Positions 1-9,744 of a DNA stretch of 64,000 nucleotides are shown one piece after another. The position numbers were made by a program, and so were the translations under genes. The DNA lies in NCBI RefSeq assembly GCF_958979055.1, contig NC_084894.1:22289616-22353615 (forward strand), written 5' to 3'. How positions within the stretch are numbered: position 1 is the first letter of the stretch; the number at the start of each line of letters is the position of its first letter. The notes under the pieces are model-generated. The model was given only the letters and a program-made list of their open reading frames with translations. It did not search any database and was not told where the DNA came from. This DNA is from Alnus glutinosa. Its lineage: Eukaryota > Streptophyta > Magnoliopsida > Fagales > Betulaceae.

Positions 1-85
1 CTATCCCCAGACCTCGGGGGTGGCCGTGCGGTCGCCCCATGGACCGAGGGTAGCCCGCGGCCACCCCTGGGGTGCGAGACCTACC
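1..85. repeat. G+C-rich hairpin-core repeat, cut by window edge
   Basis: A G+C-rich patch in otherwise AT-rich DNA. It carries GGGGTGGCC at 17-25 and its inverted partner GGCCACCCC at 59-67, so it can fold into a hairpin. The same nine-base core recurs inside foldback elements near 24.1, 24.9, 48.7 and 63.0 kb. The outer end lies beyond the window, so family and borders cannot be given. Bases 86-623 hold no recognisable gene. Confidence 0.5.
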
Positions 86-626
86 GAATGTGGGTGAAGG
101 TGTTTCGGAGCAAGGACTCTTAACGAGTCTAAAAGTTTTCACGAGAAATGGATGGGGCATTTGCTAGGATACAGTGTTTCAGCAACATTTAAATTTTTTG
201 AGTTTTTTTGTTCTTAGATGACGTGTCTATCTTTTATTGGTGAGTAGAAAAACCTTGTTTTATGCCATGACTTGACCGAAGTTATACTCAAATAAAAAAG
301 GAGGTGACTGGCAAACAAGGATCTAAGTATTGAAACAAGAATTATAAGAACTCAAAAAACAAGGTTATTAGAGTTACAAGCACTCAAAAGACAAAAGTTA
401 CAAAATGTTAAATTAGATTTATTGTTGTTAATATAAAAATATAAAAGATTTGTAACATTTAAACTATTTTATAAAGAGGGTTTTGTATACAATCAAATAT
501 ATAAAATAAAGATATAATCAAGAAAAAACTTTCAAATGTAAACATAGGTCATAGACCGAACTACTTTAATTCTACGTGTCTTTCTATGTTCTTATCTCTT
601 TCTTAAATTTTGTGATCTTAAACTAA

Positions 627-1247
627 GAGTATTCTTAGTAGCCTCATCAAATTTTACTCATCAAAGTAGTTAAAAACCATTTTTCTCTATTCTGGCAAGC
701 CACTTTTTAAAATTCTCTCAGCATTCTCACCATTTTAACTATTCACTATTACTATTACATTTAAAAATTATTTTTTTTCAAATTTCTTTATTCTTTCTCT
801 ATTTAATCTTTTTATACAACAAGCTACAATACATATTTAATCTTTTTATACAACAAGCTACCATACATTCATCATGAAATTAGATCATTGCTAAAAAATT
901 CACAGAAGTTTTCATTTACTTCTCAACCAAATTCAAAAAAGAAACACAAAGTTTATATCAGAAACAAAAAATCTTTAATGTCCATAAAATAAATACATCA
1001 TCATGTGAGAGAAATGAAAGAAGAAAATGAAAAAAGTATGCTGATTATGTAAGAAAGAAATGAGAAACAAAATTAGTAAATAAGTTGGCGAGTAAATATT
1101 ACTCATCAAAATTGATAAGTATTTTCACTCACCAAAACTTTTTGGTTAAAGTAGTGAGACTGCTGTAAGTGATTTTTTAATATTTTCATCAAATTAGCTT
1201 ACCAAAATAATTTAAAAACTATTTTAGTGAGACTACTAAGAATGCTA
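627..1247. mobile_element. PIF/Harbinger-type MITE, TAA target duplication
   Basis: Terminal inverted repeats begin GAGTATTCTTAGTAG and end CTACTAAGAATGCTA, and the element is flanked by TAA at 624-626 and 1248-1250. A 3-bp TWA target site is typical of PIF/Harbinger transposons. The interior is AT-rich and has no coding potential. It includes a 34-bp tandem duplication at 801-834 and 835-868 that differs at one base. The left arm is homologous, in inverse orientation, to the element end at 29040-29228. Confidence 0.75.
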
Positions 1248-1250
1248 TAA

Positions 1251-2028
1251 AAATCTAATTATCAAAATTAAATTGGCAAGTTAACAAATAAACCTATTTG
1301 AAACTAAATCAGAACATTTTTTTTCAAACCAAAAACAAAAACCTCTCCCCAAAACACATTAACAAACAAATCAATTTATCCATCATCAAATAAATCTTCA
1401 ATCAACTCAAATTCCCTTCAACAAATTACCAGCCAATTCTTTGTAACATACAGGTACCAACTCACAAAGCCATAACAAAGCATATATCTACTTCTGAAAG
1501 TCCACAACAAAAGTTTGGATGCCAAAAACCATAAAGAAAGGGACAGAATCATCCATAAAAGAACATGAGAGATCAAAGCAAGTAGAAGAAGGATTACTTT
1601 AGAAAAGGAAAAGATGTTCTTTGCTTTAACTTGCAGTCGAATTGGCATTTGCACGCCACTTGAAAGAATATGTACAACAGAAAGCAAACTACATCTTCAC
1701 TGTTTGATGAAGCGTCCGCACAACCAAACACCCCAAAATTCAAACTAACAACCAGCAACATAACCATCATTAACAATGATTGAAAGCAGGATGAATCACC
1801 CAATGCAACAAAATCAAACAAGAAAAAAGATCTACTGCTATTAATCACTAGATCAAAGTAATGAAACAAGCGGTTTCATCCATTAATTTCCCAGAAAATC
1901 CTAACAAATAGGTCACAAGATCTATCAAATTCTTCAATTCTCCACTACACAGAACAAAAAGCATGATCCATCCTACACCCAGATTACATACAAATGAAAA
2001 AAGAAGAAACTTGATTGGCTAGAGAGAG
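1251..2028. other. AT-rich 3' flank of the H2A gene
   Basis: No gene recognised. Short open frames here are AT-rich chance frames. The part just below 2029 is the likely 3' UTR of the minus-strand H2A gene. Confidence 0.5.
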
Positions 2029-2943
2029 CTAAGCCTTCTTTGGAGACTTGGTGGCCCTGGATGGAGACTTGGGCTCTTTGGCAGCCTTGTCCGCTGTCTT
2101 CTTGGGCAAGAGAATGGGGTTGATGTTGGGAAGGACACCGCCGTGAGCAATGGTAACACCTGAAAGCAACTTCCCAAGCTCTTCATCGTTCCTCACAGCA
2201 AGCAGAACATGCCTTGGAATGATCCTGTTCTTCTTGTTGTCACGAGCTGCATTTCCAGCCAATTCCAGCACCTTCACAACACATTTATGCACAATTACTT
2301 TACAATCAAGAACGAAAAACAGAGGCTGAAATTCAAACAGTACAACGCCATCTCACTTTGCAATCAAACACAAATACTAAAAACTCCACATTTAGTAGCC
2401 ATTTGAATTAGTTTCAGAAATTTATGGAACGTCAACCCCACATGGAAAAAAGTAACACCTACAAAATTTTCCAAATTTCTCTCGAAAAAATTACCAAATG
2501 AAACAAATGGTTCCCCCAAGAAAAATCAGCTACTATTAATGCAATGTATACATTTTATGTCCTACATTTCCAGGAAAGCAAACATACATCTACGGCAACA
2601 AATACAAACATCAACTACCAAACTATAACACAGACCCACGAATTTACGGACCAATTAAGCAGAACCACAGATCTGAGAGCTACAGCAAGTAAAAGCTAAA
2701 AACAAAGTTTAACCATAGAGACAGAGAGAGAGAGAGTAGTCTTACTTCAGCAGCTAGGTACTCGAGCACGGCGGCCAAGTAAACAGGAGCACCGGTCCCA
2801 ACACGCTTCGAGTACCTCCCTTGCTTCAGGTACCGGCCTATCCTCCCCACTGGAAACTGCAAACCGGCCTTTACCGACCGAGTAACCGGCTTCTTCTTCG
2901 GCCCCCCACCACCTCTTCTTCCTCCGGCACCCTTCTTCTCCAT
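2029..2943 (-). CDS. Histone H2A, H2A.W type
   Basis: Core histone that pairs with H2B in the nucleosome. The gene has two exons: 2746-2943 (66 codons) and 2029-2271 (80 codons plus stop), giving 146 aa. The intron is GT-AG (GTAAGA donor) and joins YLAAE to [12 protein letters not shown], the conserved alpha-2 helix, in phase 0. The N-terminal tail is Gly/Lys/Arg-rich and is followed by the [13 protein letters not shown] signature (about residues 28-40). The docking region [14 protein letters not shown] is complete. The C-terminus has two SP-containing basic motifs, KSPSR and KSPKK at the very end. In plants a KSPKK tail marks H2A.W, the variant of constitutive heterochromatin. No SQEF-type H2A.X end is present. 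The histone fold appears full length and uninterrupted. Confidence 0.95.
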
Positions 2944-3079
2944 CGAAACACTAACAATCCCACACCGTTAGAGACTGCCCTCGCAGCTGGACCGGAAAAA
3001 CAACCGAAATGAATGAATGAATAATTTTCGTCTTAGGGCAAAATGAGAGAATTGGGGGAAGATGGTTGCGTGGGATGCA

Positions 3080-3260
3080 CTGGGTTGCTCATATAAATAT
3101 ATAGATGGGTGCCATGTGCGAACCATGTGGGCGTGGTTCGTGAGGATATGGGAGTGATGGGGTGGTGGCCGTACGATTGGGACCTTATCGACGGCTGTGA
3201 GGGGCTGGGGGAGCTCCAGCCTTGATCCGTGTCTATTGAAATAGACCAATGGGGAGCGAG
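3080..3260 (-). promoter_or_regulatory. Putative H2A promoter
   Basis: On the minus strand a TATATATTTATA run lies at about 3089-3104, roughly 150 bp upstream of the H2A ATG. Further upstream, ACGGATCA at about 3223-3230 resembles the plant histone octamer (CGCGGATC), and an inverted CCAAT-like ATTGG lies near 3246. Positions fit a TATA promoter with a long 5' UTR. The transcription start is not visible. Confidence 0.5.
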
Positions 3261-3411
3261 TTTGGAATTTTGGAATTTTATTTTTTTTCTGCAGTGTAGA
3301 TGCCACGTAGCATCCGCCAAAAAAAATTGCCCAATTTCCCCCTTTTATTTTCACCCATCCTCTCCATATTCTTCTTTTCCGTTTTCTTTCCATCAAAAAT
3401 AAACAATTCAA

Positions 3412-4225
3412 TTAATGAGTTTTACGTGTAAAATGTTTTTTATTAGAAAATTATTTTAGCTAAAATTAATTTTTAGGAAAATAATTTCAACTAAAAATAT
3501 TTTTTTAGCATTTAACTTGTACGAAAAATCAACAAATATTTCTTATAATTTTCCCTCAATTCTATTAATTTATAAATATTAACTTTTATTTGCATGCAAA
3601 TGAAAATATTAATATAAAACAATTAAAAAAAATCAAAAAGTTGGTTCAGACTATCACGTCAACATTGTGGGATAATTTTGAAATAAAAATGTAGGGCTGG
3701 CTCGTTTGGCAATGCTTTTTAAGGTGTCTTTTTTCTTTTTAGCAAAAAAGCAAAACATTAAAGACAACTCAAAACACACACACAAAAAAAAAAAAAAAAA
3801 TCATATTACTTTCACATTTATGTCACGTCAAAACTAAAAAAGCAAAAAATACTTTTTAAAAATCATTGTCAAATGAACCTGTAATTTTTAGCATTACTCT
3901 TTCATATAATCTGTGAAGCTACGAAAAAGAGAGATAGACAACGAAGATGAGCTGCAAATGAAAAGAGTGTGAAAATAAAAAGCCTTATGGGTATGATTAA
4001 GATTTAGTGCAATTGTCTGCCCAAATTGCTAACAGTTGAGCCTCATAAGGAGAGCCATGGCCTCCATTGGTTTTCAAATTTTGTTTTGTGTGTGTGTGTA
4101 TGTATGTACGTATGTATTTTTAAGCTTAAAAATTAAGTTTGGCTTCTATCAAAATTAAATTTGCCCCCACGTTCATATTTTGGCTCATTCGAATAAGAAA
4201 TTCTCGTTCTGTTCCTTATCAGAAG
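3412..4225. other. AT-rich intergenic DNA
   Basis: No gene recognised. Contains a poly-A tract near 3783-3800 and a TG/TATG microsatellite near 4087-4118. Confidence 0.5.
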
Positions 4226-4419
4226 TAGGGGTGTGCAAAACCCGCAGCACCCGCCCCACCCCGCAGCATCCGCCCCACCCCGCCCCGCAGAAGACCGGAT
4301 TTTTGAAATTCTTTGCGGGTTAGAATCCTAATTTGAGAAATTTATGCGGGGCGGGGCGGGTTGCGGGTTTAGACTTTTAAAAAACACGGGTCCCCGCCCC
4401 GCCCCGCACAAAGAAGGAG

Positions 4420-4455
<36 letters not shown>

Positions 4456-5170
4456 AGGGGGGGGTGAAAGAAAAAAAACCTAATCGTCCATTCATTCACT
4501 CATTCCTTTTGTTTTAAATTGTTTTGGTTCACTTTTATATTTTTGCATGTTTACTAACCAATTGACTGTTATATTTTTTCATGTTTAGTTGTTTATTAAC
4601 TAGTGAACTCATTTCATTGTGTGAGAAATACAATTTTTATGGTTCAATTTTATGGGATGTTAAAGTGTACACATTTTTATTGTATTGTTATTTGAAATAA
4701 TCGTTTCATTACTTCTGGAAAAGACAAGAAAATTGATGACATGGAATAGTGAAATATTATAGCTTTTTATTCTTGTCATTTTTCATTATGCTTTGTTGAT
4801 GGGAGAAAATAAAAATCATGTTTCTTAGAATTTTATCTTATAATTAATAGGGCTTTTAGTTTAAAAGGCTAATACATGGAAAATGTTCTTGAATGGAAAT
4901 ATGAATTTAATTTTTTATTTAAAAAACTAGTATTTTTTTTGAATTTTTTATTTTTTACAAAATAAAATCAAAATTACGTAAATGCCACTCAAAATACCCG
5001 CCCCGCCCCGCAATCCCCGCCCCGCACAAACCCACCCCGCAGTGAACCGCACCGCACGGTTCCTCTTTATAAAGTGTGGTTTGCGGGTTGGAAATTTCCA
5101 ACCCGCAAAGGTGCGGGGCGGGGCCAAAAAATGCCGAAACCCGCCCCACCCCGCCCCATGCCCACCCCTA
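4226..5170. mobile_element. Non-autonomous hAT element with GC-rich arms
   Basis: The ends are TAGGGGTGTGC and GCCCACCCCTA (imperfect inverted repeats). The flanks are ATCAGAAG at 4218-4225 and ATCAAAAG at 5171-5178, an 8-bp target duplication with one change, as expected for hAT transposons. Both arms are packed with CCGCCCCGCCCC-like subterminal repeats, while the roughly 700-bp middle is very AT-rich with a long poly-A run (about 4420-4453). No transposase frame is present. The open frames through the GC-rich arms are shadows of the repeats. Confidence 0.85.
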
Positions 5171-5178
5171 ATCAAAAG

Positions 5179-6410
5179 GACCCTCTCAAAATTGTTTGCT
5201 CAGAGTGTGAAAGAGCAGCAAAAAATAATTAATGCATATGAGAAGCATAAATTATTTACGTTTCTTAAAGGATTTTTTTTTTTTTTTGTCAACTTAAAAT
5301 ATTTTCAAGTTGACTAATATTTCCTTAATCTGATGCGGTGGCTGTAACAACCCATCTCATACATCAAGGATGGCCCCATGACAACTCTAATTTTTTTTTT
5401 CTTTTAATAATAAGTTAACTCCTATCATGCAAAAGTTAAGCACATGTCTTGTCGAAATATTCCTAAAATAAAGTTTTGAAAGTTTTATAAAAATTGTTTT
5501 GAATTTTTTGTTATTGTATTTGAGAAAAATAATTTTTTCAAACTGAAAACGAAAAAGACCAGCAGAAAACGTTAGCAACTACAGCCTAGAATTAACTTTT
5601 TTACATTTTGAAAATGTCATAATGAGTATTTTTTTTGTTTTTTTTGTCTCAACTCTCAAGGGAAATCAAAGTACACCATGTTGAAAATCCTCTCCCTTTT
5701 AGCTATCTTCTCTTTCCTGAAGACAACTCAAAATCTTCTCAGGGCTGCCGAGGAAGAGGAAGTGGAAGTCAAACCCACTCCCTCCTCTTCCCCCTTTCTC
5801 CTCTAGTCTCATTTTCCTCTTCCCCCTCCTTTTCCCCGTCTATTCGAAGGTCCTATCCACCTCTTTAGATGCCTTATTCATCGCTTTTTGTGATACATCT
5901 CGGTTCAACATCACCGATGGCTTCTCCTCCATCGAAAATGCTATGGTATTAGCCTCTTCTTGTCGTTCTCAGTCCCGGATCCAACCCATTCTTGAAGTTT
6001 TTGTATTTTATTTTTTCAAAATCATATATGTCCACTTTAGGAAGCTCCATTGCCACACGTGCCATTCTACCGTGATATGGGCTCTCTCTACTTTACTTCG
6101 CCATCAGCCGCTTCTCCGTCTGGCTAACACGCGCCTACACGTGGACAGCTCTTCGCCACGTGTGATGACTTTTGCCACTGATACCGGTCTCCCGTAGTGG
6201 TCCAATTCTTCTCGGCAACCTCCACCTTGCCAACCGTCAATGTTACTGTTTTAGGATTTTATTTGCTGTTTTTTTTATTATTATTATTTTTCTTGTACCT
6301 TTTTTTTTTTTTTTGCTAGTTTTTTATGCTATCCTTTTTATGTTGGTTATGGTTTTTGTTACGTTTACGGAACTTTGCTCTCTTTAAGCACGTTATTTGG
6401 TGTAATATGT
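5179..6410. other. Intergenic DNA without recognised gene
   Basis: Mixed AT-rich and pyrimidine-rich sequence. The open frames at about 5635-6390 are low in complexity (Ser/Pro/Phe) and match no family I know, so no gene is called. Confidence 0.4.
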
Positions 6411-6535
6411 TTTTTTTTTTTTTTTTTTTTTATGTCCACACAAGAAGAGGGAGGGGAAATTCGAATTTGTGACCTTAGTTTCTTGAAGAGTGGTCTCCAG
6501 CTGATTGAGTTACTACCACTTTGAGACTATTTCGT
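6411..6535 (-). repeat. SINE-like retroposon fragment (tentative)
   Basis: A T-run (about 6411-6432) is followed by sequence containing AAATTCGAATTTGTGACC, which resembles a degenerate pol III B-box region. A reversed SINE with its poly-A tail at the low coordinate would look like this. No clear A box or target duplication was found. Confidence 0.25.
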
Positions 6536-6580
6536 GTAATATGTTACTTTGATGGGTTGAGTCATTTATTTGACACATTA

Positions 6581-6660
6581 GAGCATTCACAGCAGCTTCC
6601 CTATAAGAGGTCTGTTCCCTAAATTTTAGAGAAAATTTTAAAAAATTCACTCGCAACAGT

Positions 6661-6697
<37 letters not shown>

Positions 6698-7631
6698 TGT
6701 TCCCTATGAAGTAAACAGTATTCCCATTACTTTGTTTATTAAAAAAATTTGTTCTCTCTCCACTGTATCTTCAACCTCCCCTCTGGTTCTCCGTCTCTCC
6801 CCTGTGGTTCTCTCTCTCTCTCTCTCTCTCCACATTATCTTCTTTTTCCTTTTTTTTCTTTTTCTCTCTTTTTTCTACTTCAAATCAAACACAACAAACC
6901 TTCCCCTCTGGATCAAACCTTCCCTGCCTCAAGATCAGACCAGATCTTTCCCCAATTGCCACCTAGCACGTCACCGCCGTAGAGTCTTCGGCGTTCGACA
7001 ATATTCAGGTGGTGGGTTTGCATCTCTGTTCGACGGCTGGGTTTGGTGTTCACTGGCTGGGTTTGCATCTAGGGGGAGTCCTCGATTGTTCCGATCCTAA
7101 CGCGCCCCGAAGACTCTGTGTGGAGAGAATGCCAACAAAAAGGAGACATCTTGGGGAGTCCTCGCTTGGTCCGATCGATAGAGAACACACACGGCGACTC
7201 TGTGTGGGTGTCGACGTGGGGCTCTGGAGCTCCGACCAGCTGGTCCTAGAGCATACAAAGGCCATTGCCTGGGAGTGGCGTCGATGGCGGCTCACCTGTC
7301 GGGGCTAGCCTCGGCTTCTCTCGACAGCTTCGTTCGGGTCTTCGACGTTGACACCAACGCCACTCTCGAAGCTCCACTCTCTGAAGATTGGCAACTGCGC
7401 TTCAATCCCCATGTGGGGTCTGGTTCAAAAGGGATGGTACCTGCTGGAAAGTGAGAGAGAAAAAACGAAATGAATAAAAAAAAAAAGTAAAAATTAATAT
7501 TTTAATGATATATGGAAAAGTAAACGGAAGCTATTGTGGGAATTTTTTTTTATTAAGAAGTAAAAAGTGTTTTTGTTCCTTATACATAGGAAAAACGATT
7601 GGAAAAAGAATGGAAGCCGCTAGGAATGTTC
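6581..7631. mobile_element. PIF/Harbinger-type element with G+C-rich gene-like interior (Pack-like)
   Basis: The left end GAGCATTCACAGCAGCTTCC and the right end GGAAGCCGCTAGGAATGTTC are inverted repeats flanked by TTA at 6578-6580 and 7632-7634. The outer 300 bp on each side are AT-rich, but about 6900-7440 is G+C-rich and looks like coding DNA. It includes an ATG frame of 56 codons at 7284-7454 containing DSFVRVFDVD and EDWQLRFNPHVG. Two diverged copies of a roughly 50-bp segment (GGGGAGTCCTCG ... GACTCTGTGTGG) lie at about 7074-7125 and 7153-7208. The donor gene is not recognised. Capture of host DNA is inferred from the composition jump and intact element ends. Confidence 0.65.
6660..6694. 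repeat. (TA)n microsatellite
   Basis: An uninterrupted TA run inside the left arm of the PIF-type element. Confidence 0.9.
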
Positions 7632-7634
7632 TTA

Positions 7635-8207
7635 CTGCTTTTACGAAGACTTTGTCGAATTTGTTTTTTCTTTTATTGTAATTCCCATTTTCCCTCTCTT
7701 CACTTTTGAATAGATTTAAAACATGTGAATACATTAATTAAAGGTTAGGGTATAGATCACACAATATCAATGCAGGGAGATATGTAGGGAAACAAAGTTA
7801 CACAACAAGATAATGATTTTGCTTTTAAGACGTTGATTCCCTCAAGAATATTAGAAGAAAAGTATTCTCAAATGGGTTGATCTCTCTATAGAATACCATG
7901 ATTCAAATTATTCAATACGTCAATAGCATTGTTGATTCCTAAGAGTACGAAGAATTGAAAAATATAGGAGAAACTTTCTCTGAAAATATTATGCACAATC
8001 AATCATATATATATTTGACAAAAAAACTGATTTTATTTTATTCATAAAAATAGAGCACGTTGCTTAAACTTTTAAACATAACCATGTCATAGATATAATT
8101 AAGGATTTTTTACTAATTTTTTTCAAGTGCTATATAAAAGAATAAATTACAAAAATATTTTACGTCAAAATTCACATTTTCTTATGATGAGGAGAAAAGG
8201 GAATTCC
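7635..8207. other. AT-rich spacer between two PIF-type elements
   Basis: No gene or repeat recognised. Confidence 0.5.
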
Positions 8208-8210
8208 TTA

Positions 8211-9217
8211 GGGCACTCCCAATGGATAAGCTATTTGCAATTTTAGGCTAAAATAGCTAAGCAAAAGGTTAAAAACACACTCCATCGAATTATGTAAACA
8301 AAAGCTATAATAGATTTTTCTTAGTTCCGTAAATAGTGCAACGCTACATGTAGCGTTGCACTGTTCACATATTTGTATGTGAAAATGACGGGCAAATGGG
8401 TTTCAAGAAGCTTCTGAAATCCAAACCTCTCCAATTATGGAAACGACCACCACTACCAACACTCTCTCCAATCCCAAACCCCTCTCTCCTAGCACCATCG
8501 CCAACCCCTCCCACTGTGCTCCCCACTCTCACTCTCTCCAACCACACACCCACCTCCTCCGCTTCCTCAAGGACCACCTCACACCACCCATCAGGCCATC
8601 ACCCCCACCCGCCTCATCCACTTCCTCAAGTCCAAGCTCTGTCACCACCCTTCGATCACCCACTACGACTTCCAAATCTTCAACTGGGCCTCCACCATCG
8701 ACTCCTTCTACCATGACCACTCCACGTTCGAATGGATGGCATGCACGCTCGCCGTCATCGACCACTTTGACGACCTCGGTTCCTTCCTCCACTTCATGGC
8801 CTCCAACCCCTGCCCTTGCTCCGACGATATCTTCTCGTGCTCTTCCACCGAACCCATCTTTAGATTTTCAATAAATGTGTATTGTAGAGTTGGGAGATTG
8901 GATGAGGCTATAGTTGCATTTGAAACTACGAGGAAAATGATCGGGAGGCCCAATGTGACAATGTATAATATTTTGATTCATGGGTTTGTGAAATGTGGGC
9001 AACATGAGAATTCTCATGCATTGAAGGTGTATGATGAAATGATTAAGAGTAGGGTTAAGCCGGATGTGTATACGTTTAAAACATATCTAGATAATATAGA
9101 GTTAATAGTAGATAAGCAGATGTATAATGCTTTTTAAAACTCATTAGCTAAACTAGATAAAGTAAATTTTAATTAGCTATTTTAGATCGAGATATACATA
9201 AATCATTGAGAGTGCTC
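8211..9217. mobile_element. Pack-type PIF/Harbinger MITE carrying a PPR gene fragment
   Basis: The ends GGGCACTCCCAATGG and CATTGAGAGTGCTC are flanked by TTA at 8208-8210 and 9218-9220. The left 165 bp and right 120 bp are homologous to the ends of the short MITE at 25395-25875, including the small palindrome CTACATGTAG and the motif ATGTATAATGC near the right end. In the short MITE the middle is AT-rich filler. Here it is about 710 bp of G+C-rich coding-like DNA (about 8375-9085) from a pentatricopeptide repeat gene. The short relative supports acquisition of the PPR piece by the element rather than a MITE end inserting into a gene. Confidence 0.85.
8437..9085 (+). pseudogene. PPR gene fragment, frameshifted, inside a PIF-type element
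   Basis: Reading starts with a Thr-rich stretch at 8437 in one frame, up to LRFLKDHLTPP near 8585. It then continues in another frame from 8589 (ITPTRLIHFLKSKL, then TEPIFRFSINVYCRVGRLDEA). The end holds one nearly complete PPR motif, YNILIHGFVKCGQHE, followed by VYDEMIKSRVKPDVYTF, and stops where the transposon arm begins. The frame change near 8588 and the abrupt end make a functional protein unlikely. The sequence is unlike the intact PPR gene at 15-17.8 kb, so the donor is elsewhere in the genome. Confidence 0.8.
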
Positions 9218-9224
9218 TTAATCC

Positions 9225-9623
9225 TTATTTCATCTAAGTTAACACTTCTTTTTACACTTTTAGGGAGAGGCCCAAAAGACATGGGCCAGGAAAACAGGTG
9301 GCAAATGGCATGGAGTAGAACGGAGTAGAAGAAATAGTTCCACTGGGCCAAAGCCCAGCTGTCATCCATAGTTCCATACGATGCGAAGACAGACCGAGAA
9401 AGCAACGTCACTGCAGGGCACAACCGTCATTCCAGTTTCATCAGACGCGTCGCTCCGTCATTGGACAGACCTACTTTCTGCCTGTTGTCACGCATGATCA
9501 CCATCATTGATATTTAGAGGGGAGTGGAGCCACCGAATACCAAGGTGTACTCTGAACTGTTCAGAAAGAGAAGAGAAAAGAAAGTGAAAGTCTTTCATCG
9601 CGTGAGAGTCTCATATAGTCCAA

Positions 9624-9656
<33 letters not shown>

Positions 9657-9744
9657 ACCCACGCAGAGATTCATCCCCATTTTTCTTTTGGGCTAGATTT
9701 TCTGAACCCATTTCTTCTGTCTTAAGAGCCCTCGATCCTTAGCC
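9225..9744 (+). promoter_or_regulatory. ADF promoter and 5' UTR
   Basis: GGCCCA at 9269-9274 and TGGGCC at 9282-9287 and 9344-9349 are site II (TCP-binding type) motifs common in promoters of broadly expressed plant genes. The nearest lies only about 50 bp from the end of the Pack-type element. A CT-repeat leader at about 9624-9657 precedes the ATG. No convincing TATA box was seen. Confidence 0.5.

Noticed and set aside
4948-5317. Pro/Arg- or Gly-rich frames on both strands
   Set aside because: Products of the CCGCCCC repeats of the hAT arm.
5635-6390. Ser/Pro/Phe-rich plus-strand frames
   Set aside because: Low complexity, no recognised domain, no splice-compatible continuation.
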